Origin: Krasilnikoviella flava
Lineage (GTDB): Bacteria > Actinomycetota > Actinomycetes > Actinomycetales > Cellulomonadaceae
Length of the DNA stretch: 64,000 nucleotides
Direction of reading: 5' to 3'
NCBI RefSeq assembly: GCF_900167525.1
Contig: NZ_FUZQ01000003.1
Location: 1-64,000, forward strand
This document shows, piece by piece, positions 34,383-43,062 of the stretch (position 1 is its first letter; each line of letters starts with the position of its first letter). Under the pieces are notes generated by a model. The model did not search any database and was not told the DNA's origin. It saw only the letters and a list, made by a program, of their open reading frames with translations. The position numbers and the translations under genes were made by a program.

Positions 34383-36059
34383 ATGACCGACCTGCTCGAC
34401 CTCCCCGCCGCCGACGGCGCGACGTCCGACCCCACGTGGTGGCGCCAGGCCGCCGTCTACCAGATCTACCCGCGCAGCTTCGCGGACTCCGACGGCGACG
34501 GCATCGGCAACCTGCGCGGCATCACCTCCCGCGTCGACTACCTGGCCGCCCTCGGGATCGACGCCGTGTGGCTCAGCCCGTTCTACCCGTCGGCGCTGGC
34601 CGACGGCGGGTACGACGTCGCCGACTACCGCGACGTCGACCCCAAGATCGGCACGCTCGACGACTTCGACGAGATGGTGGCGGCGCTGCACGGCGCCGGG
34701 ATCCACGTCGTCGTCGACATCGTCCCCAACCACACGTCGAACCTGCACGCGTGGTTCGCCGAGGCGCTCGCCGCGCCGAAGGGCTCACCCGCCCGCGACC
34801 GCTACCTCTTCCGCGACGGGCTCGGCGAGCACGGCGAGCTGCCGCCCGCGGACTGGACCTCCACCTTCGGCGGGCCCGCCTGGGAGCCGGTGGGCGACGG
34901 TCAGTGGTACTTCCACCACTTCGCCGTCGAGCAGCCGGACCTCAACTGGGACAACCCCGAGGTGCGCGAGGACTTCCTGCGCACCCTGCGCTTCTGGTCC
35001 GACCGCGGCGTGGACGGCTTCCGCATCGACGTCGCGCACATGCTCACCAAGGACCTGCCCGCCCCGGGCGAGCCCCTCCCGTCCCAGGCCGAGCTCGAGG
35101 CGCTGCCGCGCGACGGCCAGCACCCCCTGTTCGACCGCGACGACGTGCACGACGTGTACGTCGGGTGGCGCGAGGTCTTCGACTCCTACGACCCGCCGCG
35201 CACCGCCGTCGCCGAGGCATGGGTGGGTTCCGCCGAGCGGCGCGCGCGGTACGCGAGCCGGGACGGGCTGGGGCAGGCGTTCAACTTCGACCTGCTCGAG
35301 GCCGACTTCGACGCCGCGCAGTTCCGCCGCATCATCACGGCCAACCTGGCGCTGGCCGCCGCGTCGGGCTCGTCGACCACGTGGGTCTTCTCCAACCACG
35401 ACGTCGTGCGGCACGCCAGCCGGTACGGCCTGCCACCCCGCGGGGACGACCGCCGCAAGGGCGGCACGGACTGGCTGCTCGCCGGGGGCCCGGAGTCCGA
35501 CCTCGACCGCGAGGCCGGGCTGGCCAAGGCCCGCGCGGCGACCCTGCTCGAGCTGGCGCTGCCCGGCTCGTCGTACCTCTACCAGGGCGAGGAGCTCGGC
35601 CTGCACGAGGTCGCGGACATCCCCGACGGCGAGCGCCAGGACCCGACGTTCTTCCGCAACCGGGGCGTCGAGATCGGTCGCGACGGCTGCCGCGTGCCGC
35701 TGCCCTGGACCGCGGACGGGCCCTCCCTCGGCTTCGGCGACGGCCCGTCGCACCTGCCCCAGCCGGCCTGGTTCGCCGAGCACGCCGCGGCGGTGCAGGA
35801 CGGCGTCGAGGGCTCCACGCTGACGCTCTACCGCTCCGCCCTCGACCTGCGGCGCAAGCTGCAGACCGCCGAGGAGCTCGAGTGGCTCGAGACCGGCTCG
35901 CCGGACGTGCTCGCGTTCCGCCGCCCGAACGGCTGGACCAGCGTCACCAACTTCGGGTCCGACGCCGTGCCGCTGCCCGACGGCGAGGTGCTGCTGACCA
36001 GCGGCCCGTTGGCCGACGGCGCGCTGCCCGGCGGGACGACCGCCTGGCTCCAGTCCTGA
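34383..36059 (+). CDS. GH13 alpha-glucosidase / oligo-1,6-glucosidase
   Basis: 558 residues. GH13 barrel with the conserved regions: VVDIVPNHTS (region I), GFRIDVAHM with nucleophile Asp216, AVAEAW with acid/base Glu278 and FSNHD with Asp340. The N-terminal WWRQAAVYQIYPRSFADSDGDGIGNLRGI is typical of alpha-glucosidase/oligo-1,6-glucosidase. No signal peptide, so it acts in the cytosol on sugars brought in by the importer encoded just upstream. It hydrolyses terminal alpha-glucosidic bonds; exact linkage preference is not readable here. It is the last gene of the importer operon, 49 bp after the permease. Confidence 0.93.
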   Translation: MTDLLDLPAADGATSDPTWWRQAAVYQIYPRSFADSDGDGIGNLRGITSRVDYLAALGIDAVWLSPFYPSALADGGYDVADYRDVDPKIGTLDDFDEMVAALHGAGIHVVVDIVPNHTSNLHAWFAEALAAPKGSPARDRYLFRDGLGEHGELPPADWTSTFGGPAWEPVGDGQWYFHHFAVEQPDLNWDNPEVREDFLRTLRFWSDRGVDGFRIDVAHMLTKDLPAPGEPLPSQAELEALPRDGQHPLFDRDDVHDVYVGWREVFDSYDPPRTAVAEAWVGSAERRARYASRDGLGQAFNFDLLEADFDAAQFRRIITANLALAAASGSSTTWVFSNHDVVRHASRYGLPPRGDDRRKGGTDWLLAGGPESDLDREAGLAKARAATLLELALPGSSYLYQGEELGLHEVADIPDGERQDPTFFRNRGVEIGRDGCRVPLPWTADGPSLGFGDGPSHLPQPAWFAEHAAAVQDGVEGSTLTLYRSALDLRRKLQTAEELEWLETGSPDVLAFRRPNGWTSVTNFGSDAVPLPDGEVLLTSGPLADGALPGGTTAWLQS

Positions 36060-36091
36060 CGCCCGCCTGACACCACCCGCGGTCGAGCCGG

Positions 36092-36117
36092 CCGATCACC
36101 TGTCCTAGGGTGGTCGG
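36092..36117 (+). promoter_or_regulatory. Inverted repeat between GH13 and MFS genes
   Basis: Arms CCGATCACC and GGTGGTCGG (one G-T pair) around 8 nt containing CCTAG. It could terminate the glucosidase operon or be an operator for the MFS gene, since a TAGGGT hexamer lies at 36106-36111. I cannot decide between these. Confidence 0.45.
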
Positions 36118-36165
36118 CTGGCTCGTACTCCCACCAGACGCCAGTGAAAGGCGACCCACCCCGCC

Positions 36166-37443
36166 GTGTACTCGCTCCTCCTGGCGATCATCTACGTCGC
36201 CTTCGTCAGCCTCGGGCTCCCGGACTCCCTCGTCGGGGCCGGCTGGCCCGTGATGCACCAGGACCTCGGCGTCCCCGTCGCCTTCGCCGGCATCATCACC
36301 ATGATCATCGCCGGCGGGACGATCCTCTCCAGCCTGGCGTCCGAGCGGATGACGAGGCGGTTCGGCGTCGGCGTCGTCACCGCCGTCAGCGTCGGGCTGA
36401 CCGCCGCTGCGCTCGTGGGCTTCTCCGTCTCGGGCTCGTTCTGGCTGCTCTGCCTCTGGGCCGTTCCCTACGGGCTGGGGGCCGGCGCGGTGGACGCGGC
36501 CCTCAACAACTACGTCGCCCTGCACTTCGCGGCGCGGCACATGAACTGGCTGCACAGCTTCTGGGGGCTGGGCGCCTCGATCAGCCCGTTCATCATGAGC
36601 TACGCCATCACCTCGGGTCTGGGCTGGTCCAGCGCCTACCGCATCGTCGGCCTCGCGCAGGCTGTGCTCACGTTCGTGCTGATCATCAGCATCCCGCTCT
36701 GGGGGAAGGTCAGACCGGCGCCTCCGGCCGGGACCGACGCGGCCCCCGACGGTCAGCCGTCCGGCGCCGGGCCGTCGGGAGGCGGACACTCCCACGTCCC
36801 GCTCGCGACGGCGCTGCGGATCCCCGGCGTCGTCCTGATCCTGGCCGCCTTCTTCGCGTACTGCGCGCTCGAGAGCACCGCGATCCTGTGGGCGTCGACG
36901 TACCTGGTCACCGACCGCGGGGTCGAGGACGCCACCGCGGCCGCGTTCGCCTCCCTCTTCCTCCTCGGCATCACCGGCGGGCGGTTCCTCGCCGGCTTCT
37001 TCGCCGACCACGTCGGCGACAAGCACCTGATCCGCGGCGGCTTCGCGGCCGTCGGGCTCGGGGTCCTGCTGATCGCCCTCCCCGCCGGCACGCCCGTGCC
37101 TGCCCTGGTCGGCCTCGTCGTCGCGGGACTCGGGTGCGCGCCGATCTACCCCGCGATCATCCACTCCACCCCGGTCAACTTCGGCGCGCGCAACTCCCAG
37201 GCCGTGATCGGGATCCAGATGGCCGCGGCCTACACCGGCTCGACGCTCGCTCCGCCCACCTTCGGCGTGCTCTCGACCTGGGCAGGAACCTGGATCTTCC
37301 CGCTGTTCCTCGCCGTGCTCGTGGCGCTGGGCCTGCTCATGTCCGAACGTCTCAACCGGCTCGTCGCCCGGCGGGCCGACCGTCCGGCTCAGGGACCGAC
37401 GGCGGGGACGGGAGTGCTCGGCACCGCGGAGCGCAAGGGGTAG
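36166..37443 (+). CDS. MFS transporter (sugar-transporter-like)
   Basis: 425 residues, about twelve membrane helices. The start SLGLPDSLVGAGWPVMHQDLGVP and the segment LNWLHSFWGLGASISPF resemble the YfkF/FucP-like MFS branch that is often linked to sugar uptake. A Pro/Gly-rich cytoplasmic loop divides the two six-helix halves. Start GTG 36166 is supported by the family N-terminus but the ribosome site is weak. The last 55 bp overlap the convergent GPH symporter gene. It may transport a sugar linked to the upstream glucosidase, an inference from position. Confidence 0.82.
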   Translation: MYSLLLAIIYVAFVSLGLPDSLVGAGWPVMHQDLGVPVAFAGIITMIIAGGTILSSLASERMTRRFGVGVVTAVSVGLTAAALVGFSVSGSFWLLCLWAVPYGLGAGAVDAALNNYVALHFAARHMNWLHSFWGLGASISPFIMSYAITSGLGWSSAYRIVGLAQAVLTFVLIISIPLWGKVRPAPPAGTDAAPDGQPSGAGPSGGGHSHVPLATALRIPGVVLILAAFFAYCALESTAILWASTYLVTDRGVEDATAAAFASLFLLGITGGRFLAGFFADHVGDKHLIRGGFAAVGLGVLLIALPAGTPVPALVGLVVAGLGCAPIYPAIIHSTPVNFGARNSQAVIGIQMAAAYTGSTLAPPTFGVLSTWAGTWIFPLFLAVLVALGLLMSERLNRLVARRADRPAQGPTAGTGVLGTAERKG

Positions 37444-38741
37444 AGCCAGAAGCAGACGAACGCCAGGGCAGCGAGGACCACCGGCACACCGCCGATCAGC
37501 ATGCGGATGCCGGTGGCCACCTCGGGCACCTGCGTCGACGCGCCCTCGACGTACCCGCTCGCGGCGAGCGCGCCCGCCACGACCACCGCCTGCACCACCA
37601 CCGACCCGCGCACCACGAAGCCGTTGGCGCCGAAGTACATGCCCTCGCGGCGCAGGCCGGTGCGGCCCTCGTCGTCGTCGATCACCTGCGCGAGCGCGAC
37701 CTCCAGCACCTGCATGAGGCCCGCGACGCCGAGGCCGACGGCGATCCCGGCCGCCGCGGCGCCGAGCACGGTGGTGGGCAGCAGGTACAGGCACGTCGCG
37801 AGCCCGTAGACGGCGACGACGGCGAGCATCGTGGTGCGCGGCCCGAGCCGGCGCACCACCCACGACCAGCCCCAGATCGCGGGGATCGCGGCCACGAAGA
37901 TCGGCGCCAGCAGCAGCGTGGCGTCGGCGTCGGCGCCGCCCACGGTGTACTTCACGTAGAACGGGATCCCGGCCAGCAGCACCGCCGTCGTGCTCTGCAG
38001 CAGCAGCGACCCCAGCACGTACGTCACGAACGCGCGGTTGGCGAACGTGTACCGCAGCTGGTCGCGCAGCCCGACGGCGGACTCCCGGGCGCGCACCGCG
38101 TCGTCGGCGTCCCGCTCCACCATGCCCAGCAGGGACCACGCGAAGAACGCGGCGCACACCACGGCGAGCGCGACGCCCATCCCGGTCCAGCCGATCGCGT
38201 CGTACAGCAGCGGGGCCCCGGCCGTGCCGAGGATCATCCCGACCAGCGCGAAGAGCTGCCGGGGCGCGTTGCCGCGCGCCCGCTCCGCCGTCGTGCGGAA
38301 GATCTCCGGGAACAGCGCGGACACGTTGAGCACGACCGCCACGTACGCGACGTCGAACACGGCCACCACGAGCAGGAACCACACCACCAGCCCCGCCGGT
38401 GGCAGTGGCGGCGGCATCCACACGAGCGCGAACGCCACGACGAGCGGCACGATCCCCAGCACGATCCACGGCACCCGCCGGCCCCAGCGCGTGCGCCGCC
38501 GGTCGGACGCCGCGCCCACCAGCGGGTTGAGCACCGCGTTGAGGATGCCGTGCGCCACCATCGCACCGGCGACCCACCCGGCGGGCACACCCAGGCGGTC
38601 GACGTAGAAGAACACGACGAACGCCGAGAACGTCTGCAGCATGAGGTTCGCCGGGAACGCCGACGCCCCGTACGCGACGGCCTGGGTCCGGGTGGGCGCG
38701 CCCACGAGCCGTCGGTCGCGCAGCCCGGCGAGCGAGGTCAC
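37389..38741 (-). CDS. GPH-family (glycoside-pentoside-hexuronide) sugar symporter
   Basis: 450 residues, twelve membrane helices. The N-terminal half has YGASAFPANLMLQTFSAFVVFFYVDRLGVPAGWVAG and PLVGAASDRRRTRWGRRVPWI, the latter being the conserved cytoplasmic loop of GPH (MelB-like) symporters. Start GTG 38741 with a GGGGGAG site and a 4-bp GTGA overlap with the YdjC-like gene. It probably imports a glycoside or amino-sugar oligomer that the deacetylase-like protein processes. Third gene of a ROK-YdjC-symporter operon. Confidence 0.85.
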   Translation of the reverse strand: MTSLAGLRDRRLVGAPTRTQAVAYGASAFPANLMLQTFSAFVVFFYVDRLGVPAGWVAGAMVAHGILNAVLNPLVGAASDRRRTRWGRRVPWIVLGIVPLVVAFALVWMPPPLPPAGLVVWFLLVVAVFDVAYVAVVLNVSALFPEIFRTTAERARGNAPRQLFALVGMILGTAGAPLLYDAIGWTGMGVALAVVCAAFFAWSLLGMVERDADDAVRARESAVGLRDQLRYTFANRAFVTYVLGSLLLQSTTAVLLAGIPFYVKYTVGGADADATLLLAPIFVAAIPAIWGWSWVVRRLGPRTTMLAVVAVYGLATCLYLLPTTVLGAAAAGIAVGLGVAGLMQVLEVALAQVIDDDEGRTGLRREGMYFGANGFVVRGSVVVQAVVVAGALAASGYVEGASTQVPEVATGIRMLIGGVPVVLAALAFVCFWLYPLRSAVPSTPVPAVGP

Positions 38742-39694
38742 CGCTCCCCCCGCTGCACGGCACGCAGGTCGCGCCAGCCCAGGCGCACCAGCCCCTCCGC
38801 GGCGATCACGGCGGCGACGTCCGGGTCGCGCAGCAGCCGCTCCTCGTAGCCGCGCTTGGGCGCCGCGTAGTCGACGGCGTCGGTGAGCTCGTCACCCGGG
38901 AGCATCGGGTGCAGGAAGATCTCGGTGACCCCGGGGCCGACGCGCCGCAGGAGGTCGAGGAACCCGGCCTTCACCGCCTCGTAGCTCTCGGCGTCGGGCG
39001 TGCCCTCCCCCACGAGCTCGAACGGGTGCGACCACAGGCGGTCGAGGATGACCACGCCCGCCGCGTCGGCGGCCGCCGTGGCGGTGTCGAGGATCGTCTG
39101 CGACCCCGGCGCGTCCGGGTCCGCGCCGACGGCCGCGAGCCCCTCCAGGGAGCGCGGGAGCCGGAACGGCAGGCCGCGCTCGGCCGCGAGCGCGAGCACC
39201 TGCGGCAGGAACGAGCGCCCCGTCACGAGCCCGTAGACCGACCCCATGTGGTTGTCCAGGTGGCTGACGTCGACGCCCGCCCCGAGCGCGGCGTCGAGCT
39301 GCGCCGCGAGCTCGGCCGCGACGTCGTCGTCCTGCGCCTGCCGCTCGACGACGTCGACCGCCGCGGGGAAGTACCCCGCCGCGTCGACGAGCGACGTGTC
39401 TACCCCCGTGAGGGGCCGCCACCGGTAGCGGGTCCACTCGCTCGTGAGGACCAGGTGCACGCCGACGTCCAGGCCGGGGTCGGCCGCGGCAGCGGCCAGG
39501 GCGTCCGGCGCCCACGGGCACGGCACCATGACGGTCGCCGAGTCGAGGTGCCCGGCCGCGAGCAGCGGCAGGATCGCGCGGTTGGCGGCCCGGCACATGC
39601 CCAGGTCGTCCGCGTTGAGGATGATCGCGCGGGCGTCGGGGCCGAGACCGAGGCGCGCGGTGAGGTCGGACAGCGGTGCGCCGGCCGCGCTCAC
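38738..39694 (-). CDS. YdjC/ChbG-family carbohydrate deacetylase
   Basis: 318 residues. Conserved N-terminal ILNADDLGMCRAANRAIL with the metal-binding DD, VGVHLVLTSEW with a His ligand, and DVSHLDNHMG, all typical of YdjC/ChbG proteins that remove an acetyl group from chito-oligosaccharide-type sugars. C-terminal FLHPMLPGDE is also conserved. Start GTG 39694 overlaps the ROK gene by 4 bp and its own end overlaps the symporter by 4 bp. It probably acts on an N-acetylated sugar taken up by that symporter; the substrate is inference. Confidence 0.87.
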   Translation of the reverse strand: MSAAGAPLSDLTARLGLGPDARAIILNADDLGMCRAANRAILPLLAAGHLDSATVMVPCPWAPDALAAAAADPGLDVGVHLVLTSEWTRYRWRPLTGVDTSLVDAAGYFPAAVDVVERQAQDDDVAAELAAQLDAALGAGVDVSHLDNHMGSVYGLVTGRSFLPQVLALAAERGLPFRLPRSLEGLAAVGADPDAPGSQTILDTATAAADAAGVVILDRLWSHPFELVGEGTPDAESYEAVKAGFLDLLRRVGPGVTEIFLHPMLPGDELTDAVDYAAPKRGYEERLLRDPDVAAVIAAEGLVRLGWRDLRAVQRGER

Positions 39695-40866
39695 CGGGGC
39701 GCCCCGTCCACGCTCGCGTCGCCGCCCGGCACGGCCGCCGCGGCGTCCGCCGCCACGCGGGCGCGCAGCGCCTCTCCCGCCGCGTGCGCGGCCCCCAGGA
39801 CGGCGCCGTCCGCGCCGAGCGGCGACGCCTCGACGCGCACGGGCAGGACGCCGACGCGGTCGCGCAGGTACGCGGCGACCGGGGCGTGGATCGGGGCGCG
39901 GGCAGCCTCGTCCGCGAGGACGAAGGCCTCCGGGTCGAGCACGATCGCCAGGGACGCGACGACGACGGCCACCCGGCGCGTCAGCTCCGCGACGACCTCC
40001 GCCGCGACGCCGTCCCCGGCCTCCGCGCGGTCGATCAGCTCACGGACCGTGACGTCCTCCGGCAGGTCGTGGTCCTTCGCGAGGGCGGCGATCGCGGCGT
40101 CGCCGAGCACCTGCTCGCCCAGGGCGTGCCCCGGCTGCGGCAGGAACGCGACCTCGCCCGCGATCCCCGCGGCTCCCCGGTGGAGACGACCGTCCAGCAC
40201 GATCCCGGCGCCGAAGCCCTCGCCGAACGAGATCGTGACGAACGACGACCGACCGCGGCCGGCGCCACGATGCTGCTCCGCCACCGCGGCAAGGTTCACG
40301 TCGTTGTCCAGCGACACCGGGCAGCCGAGGGCGTCGACCAGCGCGTCGTGCAGCGCCGTCCCGCCCTTCTCGTAGCCCGGCACGTGCAGCACGGTGGTGC
40401 GGTCGTCCCCCACCACGGCGGGGAAGGCGACGACCGCGCGGCTCACCTCGATCCGGCGGCCCGGCTCGAGCCGCGCCTCCACATCCTCCCGGCAGGAGTT
40501 CGCCAGCACCGCCGCCGCGCGCGCCCGCGCCACCGGCGTGCGCTGCACGTCGCGCCGCTCCGCGCGCGCCCGGACCGCTCCCGTGGCGTCCACCAGGGCG
40601 ACCCGCACCCGGTCCCGGGCGACGTCCACGCCGAGCCCGAACGCGGCGTCCGGGTCGACGCGGAAGCGCCCCTCGGCGTCGTCGGTGGCGACCGCGCCGG
40701 CCGCCGCGAGCGACGACAGCGCGTGGGCGACGGTCACACGCGGCAGACCCGTCACCTCGGCCACCGCCGGCTCGCCGGCGGGACCGCCGGACACCAGCGC
40801 GTCGAGCACCTCGAGGACGTCGGACCCGCGCAGCGGGCCCAGGATTCCGGTGTCAGGGGTGGGCAT
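39691..40866 (-). CDS. ROK-family transcriptional regulator
   Basis: 391 residues. N-terminal winged helix (AEVTGLPRVTVAHALSSLAAAGAV) and ROK fold with GLGVDVARDRVRVALVDATG and LDNDVNLAAVAEQ. The zinc cysteine cluster of ROK kinases is missing, as in the ROK protein at 30 kb, and the two are only distantly alike. Start ATG 40866. First gene of the operon with the deacetylase and the GPH symporter, so it probably autoregulates the whole set. Confidence 0.88.
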   Translation of the reverse strand: MPTPDTGILGPLRGSDVLEVLDALVSGGPAGEPAVAEVTGLPRVTVAHALSSLAAAGAVATDDAEGRFRVDPDAAFGLGVDVARDRVRVALVDATGAVRARAERRDVQRTPVARARAAAVLANSCREDVEARLEPGRRIEVSRAVVAFPAVVGDDRTTVLHVPGYEKGGTALHDALVDALGCPVSLDNDVNLAAVAEQHRGAGRGRSSFVTISFGEGFGAGIVLDGRLHRGAAGIAGEVAFLPQPGHALGEQVLGDAAIAALAKDHDLPEDVTVRELIDRAEAGDGVAAEVVAELTRRVAVVVASLAIVLDPEAFVLADEAARAPIHAPVAAYLRDRVGVLPVRVEASPLGADGAVLGAAHAAGEALRARVAADAAAAVPGGDASVDGAPR

Positions 40867-40997
40867 CGGGCCTCCGTCGGGACAGGGTGGGACGCGATCG
40901 TCCCGGCGCTGCGAGCCTAGCCACGCCCCTGCGACGTTGTCGACGCGACGTGTCGGTGCAGATCAGGATGCAGATCGGACGCCGACCCGGTCCAGGC

Positions 40998-41942
40998 TCA
41001 TGACGACGCGTGGTCGTGCGACCGGCCGATGCCGCGGACCGCGTCCACCGCTCCGCGCACCCGCCGCGCGTTGACCGCGAGCACCACGTCGCGGTACTGC
41101 CCGGCCCGGTGCAGCTGCCCCTTGAGGTCGTTCGACGACGCCCGGTGCCTGAGATCGCACGGCACCTCGACGGCGACGTACCCCTGCCGCAGCAGGTCGA
41201 TCGTCATGCCGGTCTCGACGCCCCAGCCGTGGGCCAGGGGCGTCGCCGACTCGAACGCCTCGCGGGTGAGGCAGCGCATCCCGGACAGCGGCTGGCTTGG
41301 GCTCCACCCGGTGAGGTGCTGGATGGCGCGCCGCGCCGTGCCGACGACGATGCCGCGGCCACCGGCCCCGGTCTGCCGGGGCAGCAGCGCGATCGCCAGG
41401 TCCGCGACCCCCTCGCGCACCGGCGCGACCAGCGGGGCCGTGTTCACGGCCGTGTCGCCGAGGTCACCGTCCACGAACAGCAGCAGCCGAGGAGCCCGGC
41501 CGTCGGCGTCGCGCATGGCGACCACGGCCGCGCCGGTCTCCATCGCGGCCGCCTTGCCGCGGTTGTGCGAGTGCCGCACGACGACGGCACCGGCGTCACG
41601 GGCGACGTGCTGCGTCTCGTCGGTCGAGCCGTCGTCGACGACGAGGACGAGGTCGACGTGCGGGATGGCGCGGGCCGAGCGCACGGTCGCGGCGATGCGC
41701 GCGGACTCGTCCTTCGCGGGGATGATCACCGCGACGCGCTGCGGGTTGCGACGCCCCTGGGCCGTCGGCGGCCGTGGGGTCTTCGCGACCGGCAAGGCGC
41801 CGACGCGGGTGGCGACGGAGGCGCCGCCCCCGGCGCCCCCGGCGCTGCCTTCGTGGCCGGCGACGCGATTCCGCTCGCCGGCATCGTCCTGGCTGGTGGA
41901 CACCTCAGCGCCCGTTCGGGTCGCCCCGTGGTCCGTGTTCAC
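40998..41942 (-). CDS. Glycosyltransferase family 2
   Basis: 314 residues. A ~65-residue Gly/Ala/Ser-rich N-terminus is followed by a GT-A fold: VAVIIPAKDESARIAATVRSA, VVDDGSTDETQ and the metal-binding LFVDGDLGD (DxD-type). The acceptor-binding region includes the segment LSGMRCLTREAF. No membrane helix is evident, so probably cytosolic, using an NDP-sugar. Product unknown; resembles actinobacterial enzymes sometimes grouped with glucosyl-3-phosphoglycerate synthase but the match is not strong. Start GTG 41942 with GGGAG nearby. The gap 41943-42151 holds no gene that I can see. Confidence 0.8.
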   Translation of the reverse strand: MNTDHGATRTGAEVSTSQDDAGERNRVAGHEGSAGGAGGGASVATRVGALPVAKTPRPPTAQGRRNPQRVAVIIPAKDESARIAATVRSARAIPHVDLVLVVDDGSTDETQHVARDAGAVVVRHSHNRGKAAAMETGAAVVAMRDADGRAPRLLLFVDGDLGDTAVNTAPLVAPVREGVADLAIALLPRQTGAGGRGIVVGTARRAIQHLTGWSPSQPLSGMRCLTREAFESATPLAHGWGVETGMTIDLLRQGYVAVEVPCDLRHRASSNDLKGQLHRAGQYRDVVLAVNARRVRGAVDAVRGIGRSHDHASS

Positions 41943-42151
41943 GACTCCCTGCCTGTTGGGTCTCGCCCGTGTCGGCCGGGCAGCCCGCCCGGCGTGCTGT
42001 GCGGTGTCCCCTTGGGGGAATCACCGAGGATCAGAAGAGCAAACTTTTCCCGAGAAACTGTACTCCCCCGGAACGCCCGACCTCGGGTCAAGAAACGGTG
42101 TCGTCCGGGACATGCCGTGAAGATCGTGCGGAGCCGGGTCGCGCCGCTGCA

Positions 42152-42985
42152 TCAGCGCAGCGTCACCTGTCGGGAGACGATACCGGCCCGGGCGCGTCGC
42201 TCGTTCGCGTCCAGCGGGTCGGTGACGGCGAGCGCCTCGTCGAGCTTGCGCGCGAGCTCCGCCACCGGCTCCTCCAGCTCGGCCGCCTCGGTGCCGCGCG
42301 GCAGCTCCCAGACCGGCACGACGAGCCCGCAGGCACGGAACATCCCGAGGAACTTGCCCCCGGCCAGGCCGGACTCGCGGCGCGCGTGCAGCCGCGCGAC
42401 CGCGTCGACGACGGCGTCCTCGTCCTCGGTGCGCGCCCAGCGCAGGAACTCGCGCGACATCTGGCACCAGTACGCCGCCGGCACCGACGCCAGCTTGACG
42501 GTCGGGATCGAGGCCTCGGCCGCCTCCGCGAGCGACTCGCGGATCTCGTCCGTCATCTGCGTGCCGGAGTCGATCCAGTAGTCGTAGCCGTCGTGCACGC
42601 TCACCTCGAACGGGACGTCGACATCGAGCACGTCCTGCAGGCGCGGGTCGCCGTCCTGCACGGCCGGCAGCTCCTCGGGCAGCACGCCCGTGCCCGGCTC
42701 CGCAGCCAGCGCCACGAGCAGCGCCGCGGCGAGGTCGCGGCTGAGGTCGTCGGAGCTGCCCATGCCGTGCAGCGCCAGCAGCACCGTGCCGTCCTCGCGG
42801 TGCAGCGCGCACCAGCCGCCCGGCAGGACGGTGGTGACGGTGACGTCCCGTCCGCCGTGGTCCGCCGTCGTCCGCGCCGTCGCCGTCGCGGACGGCACCA
42901 CCTCGCGCAGCGCGACCCAGTCCGCCTCCCCGGGAAGACCCTCGAACGGACGCAGGACGGGGGCGGAAGCAGAGCTCTTGACCAT
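42152..42985 (-). CDS. DUF5926 family protein
   Basis: 277 residues. An actinobacterial protein of unknown function with family-like segments PFEGLPGEADWVALREVVPSATA near the N-terminus, HDGYDYWIDSG in the middle and AAYWCQMSREFLRWART toward the C-terminus. No membrane segment or signal peptide; probably cytosolic. Start ATG 42985, 7 nt after TAGGAT. The neighbour is a divergent CoA transferase gene across 77 bp that contains one copy of the 20-bp repeat. No function can be assigned from sequence. Confidence 0.82.
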   Translation of the reverse strand: MVKSSASAPVLRPFEGLPGEADWVALREVVPSATATARTTADHGGRDVTVTTVLPGGWCALHREDGTVLLALHGMGSSDDLSRDLAAALLVALAAEPGTGVLPEELPAVQDGDPRLQDVLDVDVPFEVSVHDGYDYWIDSGTQMTDEIRESLAEAAEASIPTVKLASVPAAYWCQMSREFLRWARTEDEDAVVDAVARLHARRESGLAGGKFLGMFRACGLVVPVWELPRGTEAAELEEPVAELARKLDEALAVTDPLDANERRARAGIVSRQVTLR

Positions 42986-42992
42986 GTCCGCG

Positions 42993-42998
42993 ATCCTA
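42993..42998 (-). promoter_or_regulatory. -10 element TAGGAT for the DUF5926 gene
   Basis: Minus strand TAGGAT, 7 nt before the ATG at 42985; predicted leaderless start. Confidence 0.6.
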
Positions 42999-43023
42999 TC
43001 CGCCCCGCACCGCCCCCTCCCCG

Positions 43024-43040
43024 CGCGAGGTAGTCCGCAT
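43024..43040 (-). repeat. Single copy of the 20-bp TACCTCG repeat
   Basis: Plus strand GCGAGGTAGTCCGCATC, whose reverse complement contains GGACTACCTCGC, the junction shared by all units of the 20681-20810 array. It lies in the 77-bp divergent promoter region between the DUF5926 gene and the CoA transferase gene. Confidence 0.6.
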
Positions 43041-43050
43041 CGGGCGTCGG

Positions 43051-43056
43051 TACGGT
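43051..43056 (+). promoter_or_regulatory. -10 element TACGGT for the CoA transferase gene
   Basis: TACGGT, 6 nt before the ATG at 43063; predicted leaderless start. Confidence 0.55.
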
Positions 43057-43062
43057 GGCCGG

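Noticed and set aside
41943-42151. Riboswitch upstream of the glycosyltransferase gene
   Set aside because: The 209-bp gap has some AT-rich patches but I could not align it to a known riboswitch consensus.
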